Shown here piece by piece: positions 1 through 11,627 of a stretch of 64,000 bases of DNA; position 1 is the first letter of the stretch; each line of letters starts with the position of its first letter. Below the pieces are notes generated by a model. The model worked only from the letters and a program-made list of their open reading frames with translations. It ran no database searches and was not told where the DNA came from. The translations under genes and the position numbers were made by a program. This stretch comes from Homalodisca vitripennis (taxonomy: Eukaryota; Arthropoda; Insecta; Hemiptera; Cicadellidae). Location: contig NC_060207.1 in assembly GCF_021130785.1 (NCBI RefSeq), forward strand, positions 198,226,001 through 198,290,000, given 5' to 3'.

Positions 1-1234
1 AACTTTGCTCTTAGTCCAACCTACATTCTCCAACTACTGCTTTTAAGAATACATTTTGTTTCTTAGTTAATGAACTTAATCGGTTATTTAAAGTCAGTAA
101 CCACTCCGGCTATTAATACATAAAACAGAAAACATACTTAATGCTATAGTAATTTATATAAATTATTTTGGGGAAATGATCGCAAACTGCAACAACGTAA
201 ATGAGATATCCAACGTAAGATGAAATAGAGCGATTAATTTTTGTATATAATTTATTACGTACGAAACAACCATAAAATGGCACTGTAAGGAATAATGTTA
301 TATAATTACACGGAATAATGCTGTGTGTATTTGCATAGGGATACATGGAAAAAATGTAATATCTATTAGGAATATCAAAGCCTTCTAGCATTCTAAACAA
401 AGGTATATTAAATTTTGTAATTAATTGACTTATATTACTACTGATTTATATTGGCAAAAGGCTCAAACCCTTTAGTAAAATTTACCATACGTTTTATTTA
501 ATGTTAATTTAAGGAAATAATTTACTGAATCATCATCCAATATTAGTTGATTTATTATTTGGAACTGTATTATCAAATCAATGAACTGTAATATTTGGAA
601 TCTAATAAGTCGCTATTCTAGATGTATGAAGGAAAATACCATTAGAATGTATTTTTCTAATAATGTTTGAACTGTGTAATAACTGTTCAGGAGCATAGTT
701 ATGTCTAAATAGTGTTTTTGATAGCATCCTACTCATATACAAGGGTTCTGTAAATTGGTGGAGTCGTATCAAGATGAGAAGAGATGAAGGATCACATAGA
801 ATTCGTCCGTTAATTATTATCTACTTCAAAGTTCTTAGTGATATCATGCAATCCAGATATTTTTAGTCATATTCACAATCAACTACTGAAAAACTGGTGC
901 AATGCTTAACATACCGTTTTATATATCCTTATGTCACGTGCCTTCATTAACATCTAATCTTTTTATCTGTTATAATAATTCTTATTCCATTTTATCATCT
1001 CATGTTTTATTTCTATCACATCATTGACCTAAAACTTATTGGAAATATCTTGGCATGCAAATATTAGATAATATGAAAATAAAACACTTCTAATTGAAAT
1101 TTAATAACAGCTGTAGTTAACACGTTAATAATATTCCCTAAATTATATAACGGAATTGCTATAGATATATAAAAAGCCTTGCGATATAAATTTTAGTAAC
1201 TATTATGTAAAGTTTTATTCTGCATTAATATCAG
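1..1234. other. AT-rich non-coding stretch
   Basis: I see no gene here. The sequence is AT-rich with frequent stops in all frames; the one 95-codon frame on the minus strand (113-400) has no recognisable motif and the composition of its surroundings. Confidence 0.6.
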
Positions 1235-1519
1235 ATCAAGATCTACTTATTCCATTGAGGGCGAAATACGAGCACTAAGCGTCCGACCGTTTAGTGGATC
1301 AAACGTCGAAAGACTTGATGCACGTTCTCTGTTCGCCGTTTAGCAATACTGTTTATTTCGTTCTTTTCAACTAGAATGCGCTCGGGTGCACTCAGTTACG
1401 TTCGGCGCTGTGTCTTTTCCGCTGAAGTAGTCTATAAGTTATATCAGCTGGAATGGTATTAGCTGTTACTAATATGATACTCACTTTCGCTCTCTGTAAT
1501 AAATCGCGGTCGGTGGAGT
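1235..1519 (+). other. GC-richer leader upstream of the piggyBac-like pseudogene
   Basis: This block is clearly less AT-rich than its flanks and runs directly into the ATG at 1520 of the transposase remnant. It is probably the 5' untranslated or terminal part of the same element. I could not define a terminal inverted repeat or TTAA duplication with confidence, so the outer limit is set by composition only. Confidence 0.35.
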
Positions 1520-3170
1520 TTGTTGTTTCCAATGGACGATAAACTGTGTTCTTCATTCATTGACAGATTTTTATTAGAAAATTGTAGTGATGTAGAACAT
1601 GGAGAAAACTATGATTTGCTTTACGATGAATTAGTTCGTGTTCGTCCGGAAATATTAGTGTGGAAACCCAAGCTATGCGAAGCCTTCAATCGAACAAGCT
1701 GAATCTTCTGGCCATGTTGACGTCAATTCAGATTCTGATTATACTACCATCACCAGAACACCAGCCAGGCAATAACTATAATTATAATCCAGTAGACAAT
1801 TCTGACAGTGAAAAACCTTGTCCAAGTCCGTAAAAATATTCTAGTACGCTAACGGATAGCGATCTTATTGAGTCTCTTATTGCTCCTGATTGTGTTGTAA
1901 GAATAAATGTTACCGAAAGACTGCATATGGATTGTGGACTGAATTGGCCTCTACTGAGAATAATTTATTGCCAAATACGTATTCAGATTTGCTATCAGTA
2001 AATTGGAAAAAGTTGCAAGCAGAAATTGAAAAGTATAAGTTATAAAGTAAGGACGACGAAAAGAAGAAAAATGGTGGAACTTTTAAATTCCTAAACTTTT
2101 AAATTGTGGAAATAAAAAAGAATCCATTTTAAACTGACAAGAAGTTCCTAATACAAACAAAATAAATATTCCTTTAAAGGTTACACTGGGGTTAGTCTTG
2201 ACTTATCTGAGAGCCTGGATTCCAATTGCACTGAGAAAGATGTATTTTCGCTATTATGTGGTGATGAGTTTTTTTAATGATTGTTCAGAGAACCTACCAT
2301 TATAAAGCTGATCAGGTGATAAATTATCATTCTATAAAAAGCCTAAAAAGTAACACATAATGGGCTTGTGTTACTGAAGACCAATTGCCATCTTACATAG
2401 CACTTTACATTTAATTAAATGATCAAAAAAATTACATTAAAAATTAAAAGATCCACTTGAGAAATAGAACAGATCCCAATGTATACAAATACATTGTCTA
2501 GGAATAGATTTCTAGATATTTCTAGATTTTTACACTTTTATGGTAAAATCAGTAGAATGAAATCCAAAAGACAAACTTTAGAAAGTATTTTTTTATGTAT
2601 CAACAAGAATAAAATATTTCCCTGGACGAGACAGCTAATAAAAATGGGATTTTGCTTGAATTATATTCAAATGAACCCGAAAAAGTTAGCAATATGTGGT
2701 AACTATATTTACAAGATTTTGAAGTAAGTTCTGGATATTTTTAAATTTTCAAAATTTACATTGGTGAAGAAAAAGTTAGTCAAGTGTTTCTTAGAAACTA
2801 GAAAGTTGTACTATATTTGATGCAGCTCTACTTTGTCCTGAGATTTTAAGTATTTTCATACAACTGGTATATCTCGCCCTTGTTTCTTATAGAGCTTTAG
2901 ACACTAAATACACACGATATTGAGACTGCTCTAAAAACTACTGGACATACATAAGAGTTTTAAACCAATCATGAAAAAACAGATCATCCAATGGTATCTT
3001 GCCAATTATGTGGAAAGACAACAAATACGTTGTTGAATTATCCACTTGTCACAATGATCTGTAATTTGAAGAAAGACGTATTTTATTATTATAAATATCT
3101 TGAAAGCATGCCAGTCATAACTTTTATTGTTATGAAGTACTTGTTAAGGTACTGCAGATTGCTGAATCAT
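1520..3170 (+). pseudogene. decayed piggyBac-like transposase
   Basis: This is a broken DDE transposase of the piggyBac type; intact relatives are about 500-650 residues and cut and paste at TTAA. The first 60 codons (1520-1702) are open, then a shift leads into an acidic Ser/Asp-rich stretch (SDSDY around 1730), as in piggyBac N-termini. At 2479-2560 the frame reads SRNRFLDISRFLHF, very close to the family's conserved NRF...LRFLHF block. Around 2605-2700 it reads PWTRQL and then YIQMNPKK, matching the block after the first catalytic Asp (P-W/F-R-G-R ... Y-x-P-N-K-P-x-K). The expected DE pair appears as NK. Near 2992-3050 another frame reads WKDNKYVVELST, matching the W-x-D-x-K-x-V-x-x-L-S-T block. 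The blocks are in the right order but in different frames with stops between, so the gene is dead. Assignment to piggyBac rests on motif recognition, not a search. Confidence 0.72.
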
Positions 3171-3299
3171 TTAAATTTTTTAATACTTTTGGTCTGCACG
3201 TTAACATACTACATAATACATTTTAAAATATTACTTTTATATTGCATTGTTGATCTTACTAGAGAATATATGTCTAACAATAGTTTCTAAGGATGAGAA

Positions 3300-3884
3300 C
3301 ATAAAAATTACTAAATCATCAATGGAGTAAAAACATAATTATTCATATGGACCTGGCAGGGCTTATTAACATCGTCTTGTATGTCATTCCGTTTGCGCGA
3401 TAAATCTTAACAGAAAGATCCTTCAGAGTTAAAACATAGTATATGGTTTCTAATGATGCATTGATTCGTCTGTTTTTATGTCTATCCGTCTTTAATCTAC
3501 CACTTCAATAACATTCTGTCGGGTCATTATACTGGTTTAATATATCTTCATTTAGCCTGTATCGCATTTATTTTATCAATAAAATACCTTTATTCAAATG
3601 CAGGCCCAAATATTGAAAGATTCCACAAATCTAGATAAAATTTTACTTCATAGTTGAGTTAGAAACTGTTCTTCTTCTTGTCTCCTGAAGTGAACAAAGC
3701 AAAATACGTGGTAAGTACGTTTATATCATTTTTAATAGTGCAGTACTTCTTAAACAAAAAGATATATAATACTGCTTATATTAAGGGATAAAAGTATTAT
3801 TTGAACATTTAAAAAAAAATCTGCAGAAGCCACAAAATAGGCACTAAGTATAATATAGTGAACCATTGGTGGGTTAATCTAGAG
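3300..3884. other. AT-rich stretch after the piggyBac remnant
   Basis: No gene is seen. The 3' end of the piggyBac-like element should lie here or just upstream, but no terminal repeat could be matched by eye. Confidence 0.45.
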
Positions 3885-3887
3885 GGC

Positions 3888-3988
3888 GTGTTACTTGATA
3901 CTTGAGTGAGTTGAAACTGTTCAAGTCGGTCACAGTATTAACCCACCACGTGAGTGAAATACTGCAACTTTCTGCACAATGCATGGAA
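3888..3988 (+). repeat. dispersed repeat family A, copy 1
   Basis: A roughly 100-bp segment recurs at 18,470-18,605 in the same orientation and at 11,262-11,405 inverted. Shared blocks in order include TTACTTGAGTGAG (here slightly altered), GTTCAAGTCGGTCACAG, AACCCACCACGTGAGTG and TTTCTGCACAATGCATGG. This copy lacks the leading part present in the other two. It has no open frame and is probably a fragment of a non-autonomous mobile element. Confidence 0.7.
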
Positions 3989-3989
3989 A

Positions 3990-5689
3990 GTTATTACGAA
4001 CCTAAGTTACCATTCATCTAGCATCAATGAAGAATAACACTGCACCATTATGTCCTGCTTCTTACATTAACTTTCTTCTAATGATAGATATAATATTTAA
4101 ACACTTGAAATTAATGTGAAAAACCTTTGTTTAAAACAAAATAAAATATATCTTCATAATACTATTAACTTACTAAATCTCAAAGGAAAATGAGGTTTGG
4201 ATGGGAGTACAATTATTTACCCAATTTTGGACTCTGGTGCCATTTACTAGCAAAGTATTAATGTATTAGGGAAAAGTAATAAATTGTATATTTAAATTGA
4301 GAATTATTTTTAATTTATCATCCACTATGTTGAATCAGACATACTCTTTCTATTTAGAAAAACGTGGCAGATTCCCTTTTCACCTTTTTTTCTATCATAG
4401 TAAGCCTCTGGTTTGTGCAACGAACAATTTTCTATTAAAATTTACTCTTCAGAAAAGTAACAGTAAATATAGTTATGTGTGTGATCAGCAAGATAAAAAG
4501 TTCTAATCTGGAAAAAAACATAAATGGCCTAAGATTTATTGTTAGAATCCTAGTATTTGAAGAGATAAGATTAATAAATTTTACTTATTCATATTTGCGT
4601 AATAAGTGGATCATTAATCTTACAAAGTCGTAAATCAATATTTGGATCTCCAATTTATTATTTTGATAGGCAAGATAGTTAATTGATGTTGCCTTCAACA
4701 CACAAATTATATTTTGAACAATCTTTTTCTGCAAACAATTTGGCTCTACGTATGATGAATAATGACTTTGAAAAATTAAACACATATATAGTCTGTGTTT
4801 AAGAAGGTATGTATTCAATGTACCCAATGACTTAAACTATTCATGACCGAAATTATTTTCTACTGTTGTGTACCCCATTGCAGGGGCAATTACACAACCT
4901 GTTCATTTACATTCGACATACGCAGTAGTGAACAAATCGTCTGATGAACACAGATATCTGTTGTCACGACATGCATAGTTGGACAGTCAAATTACAACCC
5001 ATGTTCCGTGACTCCCTCATGCATTCAACCAGTGAAGCTTAGTAAATGCTCTCTAAATTGCCCCTCAAAATATTACTTCAAACTATACATTGCCGGGTTT
5101 TGTATATATTATACTTTACTTTTCAATTATACTATCGTTAATATTTGTATCTCATTTCTTATGCATTTTATTAGGTCATAATTTTACACATTATTAATAT
5201 GTGTAGTGTACTGTCGATATATAATCATTCAGTTCAAATACAATCGTTATAGATTTACTGTCACTAGCACAATATCCCTAACTATTGCATTTATGAAATA
5301 TTTTTATGCAATACATACAATATAGAATATATTGATTTAGATGGAGTATAGCTCATAAATGTAATCTTTATGTTTTATAATTATATTTTCAAAATAACTT
5401 AAGTTTTGATGTTTCTAGTAGGTTATACTAACGTTTGATGAATTTGTTTTAATAAGGTTACAAAACGCATAATCTAACAATGTCTTGTTTCTGATAATAA
5501 AGGATTGAATAACCTTGAATTTTAAAACTAACAAGATAGAAGTACGCTACACTATGTGTAGTGTAACAGGTTTCGCCGAGGTCAATGGTAACTTTTTCAG
5601 TAGCTATTTTCATTATTGAGAGGTACAACAGCAAATGCAAAAGAAATTGCACATCTCCAAGCAAACGTCTAACAAAAGATCCATTGCGT
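3990..5689. other. AT-rich stretch, possible small MITE inside
   Basis: No gene is seen. A GC-richer block at about 4,860-5,070 has short inverted ends (AGGGGCAATT and AATTGCCCCT), described separately. Confidence 0.45.
4880..5068. mobile_element. possible MITE-like element with short inverted ends
   Basis: A block of about 190 bp is less AT-rich than its flanks. It is bounded by GGGGCAATT near 4883 and its reverse complement AATTGCCCC near 5058. Flanking bases do not give a clear target-site duplication and the inverted match is only about 9-10 bp, so this may be chance. Confidence 0.25.
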
Positions 5690-5740
5690 CTGCCTACTGA
5701 GTGACAGGCTTCGACGACGCTCAGTCAAATTGCATGCTTG
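5690..5740 (-). repeat. dispersed repeat family B, fragment 1
   Basis: A short piece contains ACTGAGTGACAGGCTTCG followed by ACGCTCAGTCAA, the conserved end of a dispersed family whose longer copies lie at 6,290-6,420 and 13,850-14,540. No coding frame. Confidence 0.5.
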
Positions 5741-6289
5741 GACATACACCATCATACAATTCATTCTGTACAATGTACAAATGAATCTTAATAAAACATT
5801 TGTGCAATAAGTATGGAGATGAAATAATTATCATGATATCTTGGCACGTTATAAGTCATAATTTTTTTTCAAATTGGATACCATATATGTGTTTAAAATA
5901 AAAAAGTCTACACATAAAGTCACGATGAAATAATATTTTGTATGTTGGAATAGCTATGCTACAGGTGTTAATATTTCAAACGATGAATTCTTTTATATCT
6001 GTACTGAGTTTGTTAATAAATACATTTATTCTTTTATTATCTCATTGCCATAATGGTTGTACATAAGACTAATGAAAAAGTATTTGCTAACCCTGATGGA
6101 ACTACTGTAAATTTACTGTATACAATATGAGGTTGAGTAGTAAGGAGGACTAAATAGCCCTAACTGCGCCTCATAAATAAAGGCATTTTTTCGTTTGATT
6201 TTCATTTCAATGCACAGAAGTAACATTTATTATCATTGGACTCAGTGTTCCTCATATAGAAATAAAGATTTACTCACAATTTGAAGTTT

Positions 6290-6420
6290 ATTAGTCAATT
6301 CGTTTTCGAGGTACCATACGAGCAAACAGACTGGTAGACAGGCAGACATACAGAACGACAGAAACGGATTGTTTCTAGCCCCTCGACTGATAGGCTTCGC
6401 TAACCCTCAGCTAATAACTT
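6290..6420 (-). repeat. dispersed repeat family B, copy 2
   Basis: This copy has, in order, CAATTCGTTTTCGAGGTACC, a run of GACAGGCAGACATACAG-type units, and GATAGGCTTCGCTAACCCTC. The same modules occur inverted at 13,850-13,990 and in this orientation at 14,270-14,535. It does not look coding and is probably a SINE- or MITE-like dispersed element. Confidence 0.6.
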
Positions 6421-7052
6421 TCTTAAAAATCTACAGTCACATAAAATAAATTATCCTATATCAGCTTGCTTTCAGGATTCAATCACATAAACAATATTTT
6501 CTCACACAGTTATGAAACTATTTACTTATAATGATCTTTGATCACATAATGTGTATTTTCATATACTACACTGTATGGTGAATCTTTCAAAAAATTAGCT
6601 GATATATACTGGCTTTTTCATACAATATAGATTATGTGGGTAAACCAAATAAACATTTAATTATTTTTATTGTTTATTAGAATTATTAAAACAGTCCTTA
6701 ACATAAAACTTTGCCACTAAGTTATTATCGATTTAAATATGAAAGATCTTTATTTATATAGGCGAAGTTAGGACTAAAATGTGTTCTCTTTTATTTAAGC
6801 TGTAAAAATGAAATAAAGAAAATTAAAATAAATAATCATTTCAATTACAATATCGTAATTGGCGAGTAAAACTAAATTACGTTTAATAAATAATTACAAC
6901 AGAACGTAAAAATATCATTTTAAATTGAACAATTTTGTATATTGATTGAAATTTAACAACAATATATGTAATAGAATAGGTAACTAACAAAATTACCCCA
7001 TCCTTATTAGCTTATATTTTTCATTCTCTCAACTTACATGTAGTTACCCCAA
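6421..7052. other. AT-rich stretch, no gene seen
   Basis: Very AT-rich sequence with no frame of interest and no repeat that I could pair elsewhere in the window. Confidence 0.6.
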
Positions 7053-7172
7053 TTACGACCACAAGACCCGCCAACCGTCTTGCTGAGTCCGCAGAAAAAG
7101 GGCCGTAACTTCCTCCATAACGCGATCACCTTTGTCAGTCATTCGGATATTATTTGGGAGAGCGTTCCTCAA
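7053..7172 (-). other. coding-like fragment of unknown origin
   Basis: On the minus strand the segment from about 7172 to the stop at 7053 is GC-richer and reads as a charged peptide ending KGDRVMEEVTALFLRTQQDG and then WRVLWS. The upstream part of the 65-codon frame is AT-rich and looks non-coding. It could be a decayed transposon tail or a terminal exon: an AG precedes the GC-rich part near 7172. I do not recognise the protein. Confidence 0.25.
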
Positions 7173-7250
7173 TTGACATGCGTAAACAGTAAAATATTTA
7201 TTATATAAGAAATTCCGATGAATATACATCATAGTATATATTAAAAACAT

Positions 7251-10180
7251 TTATTATTTGATTTTTAAATGTCTTTGTACAATCTTATGAGAAAATTGAT
7301 GATGAATAAATACGTGAATTTTGTACTGTATACTTTATTAAAAACAATATCCCGACATTAAACATGAATTGTATGTATTCTTAGCAAATGGATTGTAGAC
7401 AAATACACAAACGAAGACCACAGAGCCTGCACACTAAATGACATCCTGGATCAAAGCTAGTCCTGACTGAGACACTCATGCATTTTACATCGCTATTGAT
7501 TTGTTGTTCAGGCTGTCCTCAGACCTTCTGAATCATTCAATGTCACTATAACTTACATTATCATCTATTTTCACGTGTCTTATTTTACGTGGTATATTTG
7601 TTACTTTTCTGTAGTACCTTCGAAATACTGTGATTGATATTAAAAGATTATATTTAGGAGCAATGTAAGGTACTGATAAGAAACCGAAACGTATTCATTA
7701 CGTGTGGCTAATAATACGAGGTACAGTGGATGCACATCCGTCTTCCGTTCCATGCCTCAGTACCCTTGGCAGTTATTCTTGTCCGATCTACGGCTAAATA
7801 TTCATAATTAATTTTGGCATTTTAGGGCATGTCTGCACACTTCCTCAGGACGTAATCAAGGTTAAAACCATTAGGCGCCTTCGCTTTTTGTTTAAACAAC
7901 AGTTTCGAATATTATACAATTAAGCTCTTTTTTGCCGGTGTCTTTTCCTGAAGAATATTTTATACTAATTAGTTTATGTTATACTATTTCAATTCCACAT
8001 TAGAACACTTTGAATATTTGGCTGATTTTAAATTTCATGAATATTTGCTTTCATACCCGGCGTCATGTTACTACCTCAGTTACTACAGGTTCAAATTAGT
8101 CGAAAATGTTTCAATAAAATTTAATTATTTAAATATTTCAACTCCTCTTTAGTTCAATAATCAATTAAATGTGGATTACTACCGAGCCCGACATGTTACG
8201 AACCAAAGAACTAAGAAAATGTTCATCTAACAGATTTAAGTTACTTTGGATCTTAAAAGGTTGTTTATTTTCTTTAGACAACATTTTTCTTACCCCGATT
8301 TGACAATACATTTCGTTTTTCTTATACAACACGGTATAAAATATTTAAATCAAAGTAAGAAAAATATATATTCTAAGTCTCCCACTAATTTATCACATTT
8401 GAGCTTAAAATACCGTTTTAATCTAAAATAATTTAAAAACTCGAGTCTTCTAAATAGTGCTCCATACCATAAATGGAATATTCTTCCTGGTACATAGAGT
8501 ACATGTTTCGTTCATTCGTATATATCTAACCAAAAAATATCAAACGAAAAAGCCATAAAAATGTCAAAAGAGAATAGTATGTTCATTCTTAAGAAAAAAG
8601 TTACTTCGATGATGGTACAAGTCACTCCATGAGAATTAAATGAGCGTGAGCGAAAAATTTCACATTGGTATTTTAGGTAACCACGATTTCACTGAGAAAA
8701 TTGCAGAATAATTTCGAAACAAACCTGAGTACTATCGTGTGTATTTTAACATGAATTATTTGTTACACATGATACTAATATATTACCAAAGATTTTAATT
8801 TATAATAAACAATCATTTTTACATAGAGAATTTTACGTTCTATGATTCTGTATATCCATCTTTGGGATTTTGCCTGTACATCAGAAGGCTGGCAAAATTT
8901 CACTTTCGTCGCTGTACATCTCAAGAATAACGTTGACAGTGTATGTAAATTATTGCATGTATCCTCTACGAACCCTGTTACATGATAATTAACAATGGTT
9001 ACAGACTTCTGTTCCCATACAATTTTGCAATTCAATTACTATAATTGATTTCTCAGGTTCTTTTCTCATAAAAAAAATCTAAAAATTTACGTAAAGCCTT
9101 TATAAACAAAATCTATAATTTTAAAAACATTCTCATCTCCATGTGAAGATTCTTGATAACAATATTTTCACTTACTGTACGTACTTTAAATAGACGCCTG
9201 TCCTCGAAAGTGTTTAATTTGTCAAAATTAAAACCCTTATTATGCTAATCATAACAATAAAAACCAGGGAAATATTTTACATGTATTTTTATAGTAAAAG
9301 ATTTAATTACCTTTAAAGCAAACGTACTATTACGGCAGATTTTCTAAACAGTTATGAAATATAAAATTCCTCCATACTTTACCACCATACAAATTATTGA
9401 TTACATTTATAGTTTAAGTGAGTTAACACTTCTTTTTATAAAAAACAATTTATACAAATAGCGTTTATGTTCGTAATGTATATTACACTTTTTTCATGTT
9501 AAACTAAATCCAATACTACAAATAAAATTGTATAAAAAGAACTTTGAAGTGTCTTCTAAATATTATTGAAATATGAAGAGTATCGTAACGTAATAGAACA
9601 GAGAAGGCTGGTGTATTTCTTAATATTTTACATTGCATAGTTAAGGTAATTTTTAAACGTGGTGGATGGAGGCATTTAAAGGTAATCTTATTGATGAAAA
9701 ATATATATTCTCAATCTCGCCTTGAGCTTGTCCAAATCGTGCACCAAGTTTTTAAGTTTTTTTTTTGTAAATGCTATTAATTAATACAATTAGTGAAGGT
9801 GTGTCTCCTCTACAGTAAAATTAATGTTATATATCAGTGTATTATTTTGAATATATTAATCGTTCAAATCAAAATGAAACTAGATAATGTGACATTTTTA
9901 AAGTATTTGTTTATTATTTTAAATATTATACACAACTTTTAATAATATCATAGGTTCAAGAGTTTCGAATAAAACTAAACAGACATAGACATTTCTTTTA
10001 AATAAATAAATGATTTAAAAACAGCAATATTGAATCACGTTTTACGCTCAGTTGTTTATTTCATGGCAAAATATGATATATCCTATAATAAATAAATATT
10101 AATAATTTATATATATTATATTTATTATTTTATAATTTATATATTTAATTATTTATTTATATATAAATTATCAATTGTCA
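7251..10180. other. long AT-rich stretch, no gene seen
   Basis: No coding block is recognisable on either strand. A moderately GC-richer patch at 7,720-7,880 has no motif I can name. An AT-only near-palindromic stretch occupies roughly 10,090-10,172. Confidence 0.55.
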
Positions 10181-10435
10181 TGAGCTTACGGTTGTAGGCC
10201 GTTGTACCTCCCTCCACCCGTGAAGTATAAAACGAACCAAGCACATCTACTTACATTTAGTGACTGTGCAAATTCAATGTGAACATGAAAGAGGGGAGGG
10301 AAGTACTGTACTGCACTACTGTCAGCAAGTAGCAAAACACCTCCAATATGTTGTCCAGACAATCTTGACCACGTAACCACACTAGGGCCCAAAGGCGCAA
10401 CAATACTCACGGGCCTTTCCAATTATGTTTAACCA
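10181..10435. other. GC-richer block of unknown nature
   Basis: This island of about 250 bp, including GGGGAGGGAAG and CTAGGGCCC, stands out from its AT-rich flanks. The 78-codon minus-strand frame across it has no motif I recognise. It may be an old repeat insertion; no ends could be defined. Confidence 0.3.
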
Positions 10436-11261
10436 GTATGAAAACTGAAAAAGCAAAACTACTTCTATTATTATGCTTTATTTACTAATAAAATCGGTAC
10501 TTTAGGGTTTACATAAAAATTATTCACATCACAATCCTCAGAATTGAGTAATACCTTTTTCCGAACGAACCCCATGTTTCCATTATTGCCAGATGGCTGT
10601 GGTATAATCAGTATTTAATGTTCAGGAAATTTTAAAAAGAATATTATATTCCTTGTCAGTACGAAGCAGATAAGCTTCATTTTAACACTAAACAAAGATA
10701 GCAACAAAAAGGGTATGTAAAAACTTAGAACATAAAAATTGAGAAATCTATATAATTTTAATTTTTACATTAGTCTTGGGATAAATAATATGAGCAAAAT
10801 TAATAACATGACCACTATGCAGTCTGAAACTAGTTGTGCATTAAGATAGAATCACCTCGTTATCCTTTTTATGTTACGATGTGTTTGTACACAAATCAAT
10901 TATTATTTTATAGTTCTTTTCTATTTGTATTTTGGACTTGGTGCTTGATTTTAAATAAATTGTCCAATTGCTGGAATAAAATGTTTTCTTACTTCATTTT
11001 CACTTAGGGTAATCATAGCTGTGTTTTAGTAACTATTTTTCAATGGAAGTTCAAATTATTATAAGCAGTGCAACTGCAGTAGTAATCACCACGCTAATAA
11101 GTAAGGAAGTATATTATCGTTCTATTAATTTCAATATAGTGGAAGCATAGAAGCACTTCTTGTGGACCATAAAATGATAATGCAGTGTCACTGTACATTA
11201 TCATTTACGGCACCGAGCTACTCCACCGATGCAGGTTATCTTACGTGTTGAGTATAATGCA
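10436..11261. other. AT-rich stretch, no gene seen
   Basis: No open frame or repeat of interest is seen. Confidence 0.55.
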
Positions 11262-11405
11262 GAATATCCCGTGCATTGTGCAGAAAGCTGCATTATTCCA
11301 CTCACGTTCCGGGTTATAACTGTGACCGACTTGAACAACTTCTCACTCAAGTAACAAGTTTCAAGCCATCTATAGTAATAGCTTCGTGCAGAGTTTGGCT
11401 TGAAT
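11262..11405 (-). repeat. dispersed repeat family A, copy 2 (inverted)
   Basis: The reverse complement of this segment runs in parallel with 18,470-18,605. It has CTCTGCACGAAGCTATTACT, CTTGTTACTTGAGTGAGAAG, TTGTTCAAGTCGGTCACAG, CGTGAGTGGAATAATG and GCACAATGCACGG in the same order. Short open frames on both strands here are by-products of this repeat. Confidence 0.75.
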
Positions 11406-11627
11406 ATGCTCAAGCCATCTTAATTCGCAAAACAAATAATGCGATATGGGTTTTATAAATATATTCTTTGCATTGACTATGTTTTCATAACTCACCTCAT
11501 AATAGGTGATTCTAAAAAAATGTACCAATTTATATTAAAACTAAACTTTAATGAAGATATTCGCGGCATTGAAGCTGTTGTGGGTGTAAAGATATTTGCA
11601 ATGACCCCCCTCCATTTTTCCCCTTAG

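Noticed and set aside
10090..10172. AT-only palindromic stretch considered as a replication origin
   Set aside because: AT richness alone is not evidence in a window of this composition.
11276..11627. Overlapping short frames at 11.2-11.6 kb on both strands
   Set aside because: They are explained by the inverted copy of dispersed repeat A.
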